Positions 25,701-37,700 of a DNA stretch of 64,000 nucleotides are shown piece by piece. The translations under genes were made by a program, and so were the position numbers. Each line of letters opens with the position of its first letter. Position 1 is the stretch's first letter. The DNA is from Margaritifera margaritifera. Its lineage: Eukaryota; Mollusca; Bivalvia; Unionida; Margaritiferidae. Location: contig JAQPZY010001664.1 of assembly GCA_029931535.1 (NCBI GenBank), positions 2,884,001 through 2,948,000 on the forward strand, read 5' to 3'. The notes beneath the pieces are model-generated. The model made no database searches and had not been told where the DNA came from. It saw only the letters and a program-made list of their open reading frames with translations.

Positions 25701-28700
25701 CTATGAATTACATCAGTGGTTTCCAAAATCCAAGGTAGCTACCCAAATGAGGGTCGCAAGGACTCTCACAACCCTTTACTGGTACTGCATTTTGGGTCAC
25801 AAAAGATGGTATTTAGGGTTGTGATCAAAAAAGTTTGGGAACCACTGAATTACATAAAAGAGGGAGAAGTAGTATTCCTAAGGAAAGCCAGTGATTTCTA
25901 GTCATATGTTTGATATACCATAGTGTCTGAGAAACTAAAGAGTAATTTTGAATTTAGGGGATAAAGAGTTGGAGGAAGTCACCTTCCTGTATTACTGGAC
26001 ATAAGTACATGTACATGTATGGTAGATGGTGTGTAATTATCTGGTTGGGTTGGAATCCACTTAAAGATAAGTTCATTTGTGGGAATGTAGTTTATGCATC
26101 AAGTTTTCTGACCTTAAAATGATGATGAACTATCAAGAATGATTATAATCATAATATAAAATGCATTTTGCTTAATTGTGCAGAATCCATCGATAGCATG
26201 TGGAGACGGCATGCGGAAATAAAATATTTTGTATATGAAAAGAACATACTAAACTCAAGGATCATTATTTCTAGAGTACCAAGAATCCATTCATCCTGGA
26301 TCTAACTGAGATAACTATAGATTACACCTGGTTAAAATCAAGAGATTTGAAAATGAAATATACAGTTTAATAAATTTTACAGAAAGCATCCTTGCATGAA
26401 AGCCTTTTAAGCTTGCATAGATAATGCAGATATGTTGTCCAGTATGGCAGTTGTGACTTTAAAAAAAAACAAAAAAAACAGCATTTAAATGACTTCTTAA
26501 AAACTGTGCAGCAGAATTTCCCTAAATTTGACAGAAAGAAACCTGGTTTGAAGGCCTTTCAGATTTATACAATTGGTGCTGATCTACCATCAAATAGAAC
26601 TGAAGACACTAAAAGTAAAGAAACCTTAAAACAAATTTTTTTTCCAATAAAAAAAATTAGAAGAAATTTGGTCATTCAAATTTCTTCTAGCCCAGATTCA
26701 TGGCTCATGCATTTGGGTGTTCGGCAGATGTCAGTTTTACAAGGGTCCTTAGACCCACTTGGAACTAGTGTTACAGACAGTTCTTCCACTTTCATTGAAT
26801 CTGATCCTAATTTATCAGTCTACAGTTAAAAAGTTCAGAACAAGGCAGAATGGTTATGGTGCAAGAAAAAGAATGAAAATAGAACTTTGTAAAAACCTCT
26901 TGTGCATGGAATGAAAACTTTATGTGCTGCAATAATTAGTGGTCTACACTGACATTGGTATGTTTTCTGTATAATTACAGTGTGGTCGTCCTGCCACAGA
27001 AGGGGTCTGCAAGGCATGTGGTGCAGCAATTGGTGGTCGCAACTACAATCTAAATCAGGGGAATATTCAGGACCAGGGAGGGTAAATTTTCATTAATCTT
27101 CTTTTCTGTATTTGTTTTTACAGTGTGGCCGCCCAGGTACTGTAAGTAAATGTCCAAAATGTGGTTTGGAGATTGGAGGTCAAGGACACATGCCACGCCC
27201 AGGAAATGCACCTGACCCAGGGTAAAACAAGATAAAATAATGCTTGTTTACTTCAGAGGCTAATTTTTCTCATCTTTTTTGCCATTACTTGTGTGTTATG
27301 CACCATGTGCTTACCAACAGTCCGCTTCCTGCATACTCAGGAATTCCAAATTTACAAGTCTTGTTCATGTGTTACATTAACCGAAGAATATATTTATAAC
27401 AGTTACTGTCCTTTATAATCAACCTTTGTAGGGCTTTAGTGATATAAGAGATTTACAGTAATATTCTTTGCTTCAGTTTAGAACAAAGTGCAAGTTTAAT
27501 TTCCGAATAAAGTTATTGATTTGGAGTTCTTGTACATTCCCATTCAGCTAAGTTTACAGCTTGAAGTCTTACCATTTCAACATGTCATACAAGCATACCG
27601 GGTAGATGGTATTTGTAGATACAGTGAAACACATTTAGTATGGACAAGTATGTAATGAATTTATGGTTAACATGAAGTGAATTTACATACTGGAAGAAGG
27701 GAAATATAGTAAAACTTCTATTACATCAGTAAATTGAATACTCATACTCAAATGACATGCTTTATCCATGTAAAGTATTCTCCTGTCTACAACCTCCAAT
27801 AACATGAAACTGTCATAACTTTTTTAAAATTTGGTCCTGTTGCAGATACAGTTTTTGAAGGTGTACTGTATGTGCAATTTATTTAAAATGCAACAAAATA
27901 TTGATACAATAAAGTAATTGTGTGAGTCCTGAGAGGTTTGTTATGAATGTGGTCTGTTAAGTTCATTGTGCAGTCAGAATCATGAGCAGTATCAAACTTT
28001 TATTTTGTATGAAGAGAGGTTACTTTTACTCTTCTCCAGAATGGTCTTTTGCAGTTAGCCTCAGGTCCTTGCAGTTAGTACTGAATATTTATTAACATGA
28101 GATTTTGTTTCACTTTAAAATTTTGCAGCCCACAAATTAATACCAGTGATGTAGCAGTGATCAAATTATATTTGAGTATCAGAACCACACAAAACATGGC
28201 ATTTTCTGTGAAGTTTTAGTAATGTTGAAACTTGTATTTTAATTATATGAAATTGTATAACACTAGCATTGTGGGAGTGAAATTGTCCCAGAAAATAATA
28301 ATTTGATTAATTATGGTTTAATTCTTCCATAAAATTCTCTTTGCTAAATACACAGCTACATGTATATATTGATATCTTACACATTTTGACCTTATTTTAT
28401 CAGTATTGTTTAGTAATACTGGTAGTGCCTGGGTAGTAACTAGAGAAGTGACTCATATAAGAAGGACATAATAGACCTGTATACTTAAATCTGCAACCTT
28501 AGAGATGATGTCATCAACTAAATTTATAGTCAGTCACTCATTTGAATTTTTGGTCAGTCATACAAGAGTCACTTTTTACATGTGTGATCTCACATGTATG
28601 AGGCCAAATTGACTTCTTTGAATAAATTACCCTAATTTTTATTATTATTATTAGTATTATTATATTATAGTCAGTACAACAATTTCAGTTTTCTCCATAG

Positions 28701-31700
28701 AGTATATTAAACATGGGTTAGACATATAATGGGCCATTTGCAGTACTCGTTTCTAACCCTGTTTTTATATGCTCAACGTAAGGAATTATGTTAAGATGTT
28801 GTCCATGCATGTGTAGGATCATCTGTCTGTCTGTCTGCCTGTTATCATTTTTTTTTCTTCTTCACAATAACATTAATTCTCTCATCTACAGTTACCAAAC
28901 TTTTGGGATGACTTGCACTTGAAGTACAGAAGAACCCTATTGATTTCAGATTCAAAAGGTCAAAGGCTAAAGGCCAAGGTCGCTGAAAGAATAAAAATGG
29001 TTTCTGAACAGTTGTACATGACATACCTCCACCAAACTGTATTAATGGCTTGCTCTTGGGATAAGAAAGAAGGCCAGTGATTATAGAGTCTAAAGGTCAA
29101 GGCCACTGACTCAAAAGAATAATAATGGTTTCTACACAATATCATTATTTCTACATTACACTCTTGGCCCAGACTTTGTGGATGACTTGCATTTATGATT
29201 AGGAAGAGCCTATCAGTTTCAGGGTCAAAAGGTCAAAGTCAAGATCGCTGTCTGAAAGAAGAAAAATATTTTCTGCACAATAATTTCAGTTATCTACTTA
29301 GAAGTCTATTAAACATGGGGTGGGTGTATAATGTGCTATTCATGGTACTCTTGTTATATAATTTCATTTACCAGTATTTTTACTACTTCTCTCTTAATTG
29401 CATTTATTTTTACTTTTAAAGGATAATTTAGTTATTCATTATAATAACTATAATTGTATGAGAGTATATTTGATTGTGTTTGTTTCTGAGTTCTGTTCTA
29501 TGTTGGCATCATGATCAACTGATTAATTTCATATATAGATACGTGTACATTTTAACAACTAAAAAGTTTGGGGGACATGGTAGTAAATCCATATAATTGG
29601 CATCTGGATAATCAACATATTACTTGGGGGGGGGGGCAGATTTAATGTACATGGCAATTTTATGTACATAATCACTGAATATACAAAGCAGAACATATTT
29701 CCTCCTCTTGAGCAGAGTATAAATGCAAATTTGTACTTTTCTTAGCTTATTGTGCTTGAAGATGATTTTGTTACACAACATGTTTAATGAAATAGATCTA
29801 AAACAATTGTTCACAATATTTCAGTGCATTTAAAACATAAAATATGTAGGCAAAAGGAGTCTCTTTATGCGTGTTGAAAATTCCTGTATTAAAAATTCTG
29901 TTGCAAGTCAAGATACTTATGTAATTTATGTATTTTCATAACTTATAACTTTCTGTATGGGGGATGAATATTATTTTTCCCATGGTTGTGTTATAAATAT
30001 ACTTGTAGATTTCTCACAGTATGAGTTAAAATCTCTGAATTTTGAACTATCACATAGTCTCCATTCTGGAACAAAATTTCTCGCAGAATAATAATTTTTT
30101 TTTATATCACCTGGTCATAAGGCCAAGTCTGTTTATGGAATGGTCCTGTTTGTAGCATGCTTCATGAATCATATATTTATTTTTTTAACTACATCTAAAA
30201 AATTACCAATTTCGACTAAACTTGACAGAGAGCATTCAGGCTTGAAGGCCTTTCAGTTGTGTACATATGATGCTGATTTAACATAAAAATGACCATTATT
30301 ACTATAAATAGAAAATCCTTAACCCTTTTCATACTGAAACCCAATCAGACAGGCAGTTGTGTAGAACTGGAAATTTTTTCAGTCATTTGTGTAGCAGCAT
30401 CAGAGAATGCAGTGACGTTGGTCAATTTGGCTTTACAGGACAATTTTTTAAAATTATTTTTCAATGTTATATACTGTTTTAAAAAGCATAAAATTTTCCT
30501 TAAGCTCCTATATGTTTGTACTGAAAACTTTCAGATGTTAAACTTCAGTTGAAAGTAAAGTTATATAAGCAAAAAAACATGCTTTACATTTTTTTTTATA
30601 ACTTACTTTCAATGCAGTTCTTCTAACTGCAATATTCATTTTACCTCCTATATGTAAGTGTATGAAATGGGGGGGGGGGGGGGAATTTCATGCCATTTAA
30701 GAAGGTGACAAAATAATAAAAATCCATCAAGAATGTCAAAAGTTATTACAATTTTATTAAATTTACTCGCATGAGAATTGGAGAGCAAACAGAATAATCC
30801 TTACTGGTAAGTCGACAAAGCTTTTCATTTTGGTTCAGTGTTTTTATTCCACAATAAATTTTAATGTAATAATATCAGAGTTATGTTGGGTTTATTTTGG
30901 TCCATTTCCAGGAATGCAGTAAAATTTCATAATATTATCCACACACCCAACATCGGTATATGTGTGAACTTTATGAGAAGTGAAGTTCTCAAAATGTCCA
31001 GTTAGCTTGCCTAAAATATAAATTTCTCCCACAAAATTGTCTATATTTTCATCAAAATCAGTATCCACATCACGGCTGCTTCAGTACTGTCTGCCATTTT
31101 GAATTACACGCGTTAAAATTCAGTTTTCAAATCAAATTGTCTACTAACCAGTTATCATCATCTCTGTTCATTTCGTCGAAGTCAAGCTCACAATCTGCAC
31201 TACCTAAAACACAAATTTTGCCCACAAAATTGTCTATATTTTCATCAAAATCTGCATCCACATCACTGCCGTAACTTGCTGTTTCAGCGCTGTCTGCCAT
31301 GTTGATCTCCAAACATTAAAACTCGTGTTTGAAATCAAATTTTCAAATAACCAGTTATCAGCTCCATTCATTTTGAAGAAGTAAAAATAGTGATCCCCAC
31401 TGCCTAGAATGTCAATTTTCCACACGAAATGGTCTTTATTTTCAACTAATTCAGCAAGCACATAACTGTCTTCACTTCCCTCTTCAGTATATGACCGCCA
31501 TTTTTTTTATCTCCACACGTTAAAACTCGATTTTTAAATCGAATTTTTACCAGTTTTGGGGCCTTTTAAACACAATCTATTAATGCTATGTGTACCTTCT
31601 ACCTTTATTTCCTTCTTTTCAAAAGAGTACATGTAAATTAATGATGTTTTATACAGTTAAAAACATGTTTCTGCAAAGTTGATAATGGAATGTAGTGAAC

Positions 31701-34700
31701 ATACGACCGGAGTCATATCCCGCTGGCAAAGGTAAAGTACGACTTGAATCATTTCCCACTGCAAAAGGGTTAAAATGACTTCTCAAAACTCCTCAGCATG
31801 GTGCAAGTCTGCCATTCCTCACCATACTAAAAATAGAAAAACTTCTCAAAATCAAACAACAGAATTAATCAAATTTGATGGAAGCACTCTGGTCTGAAAG
31901 ACTTTTAATTTTGTACAATTATGCTAATCCACCATCAGCTGTGACTGCCATTTCTAAAATAACACAGTAGCTGACACATCATCCGAGAAATGCAACTTTA
32001 TTGCAGCAGAGTAGCTAAATATATTAAACTAGCCCAGTTTGATCCATGGCATCTTGCTAATCACCTGGATAATACTCTGATTGGTTATGTGGGTCAAGTA
32101 GTCATGATATAGTCAGTGACACTGTACTGCAAACCACTGCCTATTATATTTCATGTGTCTTCTGTAGCAACTTGGGGAAATGTTCCCATCCAGGTATGTC
32201 AAGTAAGGAAATGTAATTGGAAAGCAAGAGCACTCATACTTCCCCTTCCTTGTCAGTAAATACAGCACATTAAAAGATGGTTTACTGGCAATTTACAGAT
32301 TGGCTTCAAAATATCACAAGATTGTAATGATATTTTACATGTGGTCTTCACAGGTACCAGTTGGCTTCCCCTTTTTAGTCAGTTAATACAACACAGTAAA
32401 TGTGTTGTCAGTAAATACAACACATTTGAAACTGGTTTACTGGCAGTCCACAGAGGTTGGCTTCCAAAATGTCCCAAGAGTTCAATGATGTTTTTACATG
32501 TGGTCTTCACAGATACTGTTTGGCTCCCCCTTCCTTGTCAGTAAATATAGCACATGTAAAGTTGGTATACTGGCAATCCACAGACTTTCCCTTTCTTGTC
32601 ATTAAATACAGAACATTTGCACATTTAAAACTGGTTTACAGGCAATCCACAGGTTGGCTTCAAAATGTCACATGGTTTAAAAGATGTTTTTACATGTGGG
32701 CTTCACAGGTACTGGTAGGGTGTATTTGAAGGTTACAATCACTTGTCTTTAATAGACAAATCAGATCGGCAATTGTTTATTTGCACGTGCTGTATCAAAT
32801 CAAAGGGAGGATTAAATACTGGTAGACCTGTCATATTGGCATTTTTGCTGATGTCTCTAGGTGAATACAAAAACTATCAATTGCAGAATACCACAGTGGC
32901 TAATTAGAGACAAACTCTAATGCCAACTTGAATGAAGTGGCTATATAAATCTTTAAGCTGATGGAAACTGGAATTTTTTTTATTTTATTTTTTTAATTAG
33001 GGGCCATAGCATGACTGCATTTTATCCAGAATGGTGTCATTACACCACTTTACAAAAGTAGGTCACTTTGACCCACACCTACCTTCTGCCTTGTCTTCAT
33101 TGTTAGTTGATATTGATCAGTGTCTTGTATAAGTAAATCACTGTTTATAGTACGTTTATTTTGCAGCAATTCAATTTTAGCTATTTTTACAAATAAATCT
33201 GGAAAAAATTAAAGACCACAAAAAAGATGGCAAAATAATTTATTAACAGTATTAGAATATATTCAGGGCTCAAATTACTGTTTGTTTTTGTGTTTTTTTC
33301 ATCTGCAGTGTGGACCGTACAGAAACTGGACACATTCTAGGCCGCGCTGAGAACAGGACACAGCTTGGTCCAGAGAGAAGTCTTACTCCTGCATACTGTG
33401 GCATCATTCGTCTTCTGACCCATCTCAACATGATGCTTGGAGCCAACATTAATTCACTGGTCTGTTTTTAGTTCACATAAGGATAATTGAGTTTATATTA
33501 TAGACCTGCATCCATTGTGCAATTATCCCTCATCCTTCATGTGTTTGTCAACAATTGCTATTTTCATATTCTTCTCAGAAAGCACTGAACCAATTTCAGT
33601 CAAACTTGACAGACAGCATATAGACATAAAGGCTTTTCAGTATTGTACAGATGATGTTGATCTGCCTATTAAATACAGCTACCATTACTAAAATTAGAAA
33701 AACCTTTCAACGACTTCTTGTCAAGAATTCCTCAACAGAATTTGACCAAATTTAACAGAAACCATCCTGGCTTAGAGGGCTTTCAAGTTTGTACAAATGA
33801 TGCCAATCTGCCATCAGATATGGCTACTGTTACTAGAAACAGAATAATGCTGCAAGAACTTCTCAAAAGCTACTCAACAGAATAGGGCTGTCAGATTTTT
33901 AGAAATGATGCCAATCTGCCCTCAAATATGGCTGCTGTTACTATAAATAGAAGCAAACTTTATGTAACTTTTTTTCAAAAACTTCTAGACAGAATTTTAT
34001 CAAGTTTGACAGAAAGCATAATGGCCTTTAAAACTGGTCATTTTTGTACAATGATGCCCATCTGCCATCAAATATGGCCACTTTTACTAAAAATATAAAA
34101 TTGTTAAACAGCATCTTCTCAACAACTGCTTAGCAGATTCTACCACATTTAACAGAAAGCATTTTGGCATTAAGACCTTTCAGATTTGTACAAATGATGA
34201 CAATCCTCCATCAAATATGGCCTTATGGCATGAAGGCCTTACAAGTATGTACAATCACTCAGCATAGTTTGACTAAATTTGACAGAGAGCATCCTGCCAT
34301 AGAAGGCTTTTGAAATTATATAAATTATCCCAATCCACCATAAAACATGGCTGCCACAACTAAAACTAGAAATATCTTTAACCCTTTTCATACTGAAGCC
34401 GAATCAGACAGGCATTTGTGTAGAACTGGAAATTTATTGAGTCAGTGGTATATCGGCATGAAAGAGTGCAGTGACATTGGTGAATCTGGCTTTAGAGGAA
34501 AAGTTTTTCAAATAATTTTTCAAAGTTATATACCATCTTTAAAACGCATAAAATTTTCTTTAAAGTCATATATTTTTCATTAAAAATTTTCAGATGTAAA
34601 AAGTTCACTTGAAAGTAAATTTAAGTAAACTAGAAGAACATGCTTTACATTTTTTTTTAACCTTTTTTCAATGCAATTTTTCTATCTGCAATATTCATTT

Positions 34701-37700
34701 TACCTCCTATATGTAAGTGTATGAAATTTGGGGAATTTTATTTAAGATGGTGAGCAAATAATAAAAATCTATCAAGAATGTCATAGGTTATTACAATTCA
34801 ATTAAATTTACTCACATGAGAATTTGAGAGCAAGCAGAACAGATCCTTACTGGAAAGTTGACAAAGTTCTTCATTTTATTTCAGTATTTTTATTCCATAA
34901 TAAATTCTAATGTAAAAATATCAGTTTTTTGTTGGGTTTATTTTGGTCCATTCCAGGAATGTAGTGAAATCTCATAATATTATGCACACATCCAGCCTCG
35001 GTATATGGGCGAACTTTATGAGCAGTGAAGTTCTGAAAATGTCCAATTAGCTTGAAAACCATCAAAGTCTTCATCACTGTCAATATCTGAGTCAAAAATA
35101 CCAATTAACTAGTTATTGGTTCATTTTGATGTAGTCAAGATCATGATCCCCGTTGCCTAAAATAAAAATTTCCCCCACAAAATTGTCTATATTTTCATCA
35201 AAATCCGCATCCACATCACTGCCATCACTTGCTGCTTCAGTACTGTCGGCTATTTTGATCTCTGCATATTAAAATTGTTTTCAAATCAAATTTTCTACTA
35301 ACCAGCTGTTATCATCTCTGTTTATTTCATCAAAGTCAAGGTCACGATCTACACTGCCTAAAACATAAATTTTCTCTACAAAATTGTCTAATATTTTCAT
35401 CAAAATTGGCATCCATATCACTGCCATCACTTGCTGCTTCAGTGCTGTCCGCCATGTTGATCTCTGCATGTTTAAACTCGTGTTTGAAATCAAATTTTCA
35501 AATAACCAGTTATCATCAGTTCTGTTCATTTTGATGAAGTTAAGATAATGATCCCCACTGCCTAAAATGTCAAGTTTCCACATGAACTCATCTATATTTT
35601 CAACTAATTCAGCAATCAGATCACTGCCATCACTTGCCTCTTCAGTTCTGACTGCCATTTTGATCTCTGCACGTTAAAACTTTCGATTTCAGGATCAAAA
35701 TGTCAACGGTTAAGATTACTAACTGAAAGAAGAGAAATAGTTTATGCATAATAACATTAGTTCCACATGACATACCTCAACCAAACTTTCTGGATGATTA
35801 CTAGGAATTTCCTTTACTCAGAGCATAAATGTGTTCGAGTTCGAAATTTTTGGCAATATCACACTGCCTTCATCAACGACTACTGTTGATCACATGACAT
35901 AATGGTCACATAATACAAGGAGACTGGAGTAGATAGGTGGTAGTTCAAGCCCCTCATCCCTGTTTAGTGATTGCCTCCTTCATCTTCCTTTTCCATAGGT
36001 TGTCTTCAGCTGTGATGACCTTGGTCTGATTGGGAATAATGGAATGTCCCATATTGCTGCAGTGTTCATATATTGCAGATGACTCTCTACTGATGTGTTC
36101 TTTAATCCTTGTTTTTAACACTCTGCCTGTTTCACCAATATAGTCATTCTCACAAGCACTACATTTGATATGATAAACCACACCACATTTCTTCAAATTT
36201 TCTGTTTTTTCCTTCACGTGTGTGAGTTGTTGTCATAAAGAATTGTATGGTTTGTGGTATATATTAACCCCATGTTGTTTGAATATTCTGGCTAGGACTT
36301 CTGACGTACCACAGATGTAAGGCATACCGATGTTGGTTCTATTTGTACCACTATTGTTTTTGTCAGGTGTTCTCTTCTTATTTGGTAGTTTGAAAATCCA
36401 CTCTGGGTAGCCATTTGCTCATAGTGCAGTTTTTATATGCTCTACTTCTTTAGTCTGATCTGTCTCATCAGTGACTAGGGAGTTAGCTCAGTGAAGTAAA
36501 GATCTCACTACTGACCTCTTGTGTTCCAGATGATGATTGGAAGAAAAGTTAAGGTACTGGTCAGTGTGGGTAGGTTTCCTATACACAGTGACTTTGGATG
36601 ATCCATCCTCATTTAAGTGTACACATGTGTCTAAGAATGGTAATTTGCCATTTTCTTCTTGTTCTGAGGTGAACTGAATATGTGGGTCAATGGAGTTGAG
36701 ATGATCAGAGAACTCTTGCACATGGCACTCATGTAGTTCATTCAAGGTATCAACCACACATCTGAACCAATTCCAATCTAATTATTTTATCCCGTCAGCA
36801 TGTTCAGCCACTGATAACATATATCAACGTGTAGAAGACATTCCAGATTTGTTCCCCATGTATGATTTAAGTACTTTACCGATCATTTAACAACCACTTT
36901 TATGCTAAGTTTATCTGTTGCTTTGTATCTTGTATACTTAGATCAAATTTGAAAGCTACACTTCCGGTGTGTCACACAGTGAAATGTGTTACATTCACTT
37001 CTAATTGGTGGTTATTGTTTGTTGAAGTGCAGGGTAAAACAATAACCACCAATCAGAACTAACTGTATTGGCATCCAAACTCGGACCAAACAAATACAAA
37101 GCAACAGAGCAACATCGCGCAAAAGTGGCTTGTAAATGATCTGTAAAAGTGCTTAGATTTGTACATGGGGACAAGTTTGGAATGTCTCCTTTTATGCTGA
37201 TATATGTAATCAGCGACTGAATGTGCTGATGGGATGAAAAAAAAATAGCACAGAATCAGCAGGGGGCAGATTCCAAACCGCAAGAGTTACATGTTATAGC
37301 CATCTTGTTAATTTGTAGAAGGGGAGTGGGTGTTGTCAGTAATTTCCTTTTTCACAGACAGAAACGAGTGCCTGTGGCTGGGACAGTTGTTTTGCATCTG
37401 CAGGAAGTACAATGTGAAGGATTTGGTTGTGAGTTATCTCCGTTCACACATTTAGACATGTTGTAGATAAGATTTTCCTTGCATAAGGAAATTGCACTAT
37501 TTCTTGTACCCTGTTCTTTAAAGTATATCAAAATAGCAATTTTTTGTGTTCTTTGGTGACTGCTGGTGTGTGTGTGTATGTTTTTTAAATCATTCACTGG
37601 TGTTGGCAGTCTGCACTATTCTTGTCACATCAGTTAAACACACTGGATCGATGTCCTGCATTTGCTTAACCTCCCACAAATTTCAGTTGCTATTTAAACT

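Noticed and set aside
26981..27221. Possibility that exons A and B are both included as two fingers in tandem
   Set aside because: A ends in phase 2 and B starts in phase 0, giving a stop after seven codons, and the 42-nt gap is too short for a normal intron.
36778..37283. Open frame at 37059-37283 on the minus strand
   Set aside because: Lies in the right arm of a foldback element and has no recognisable protein features.
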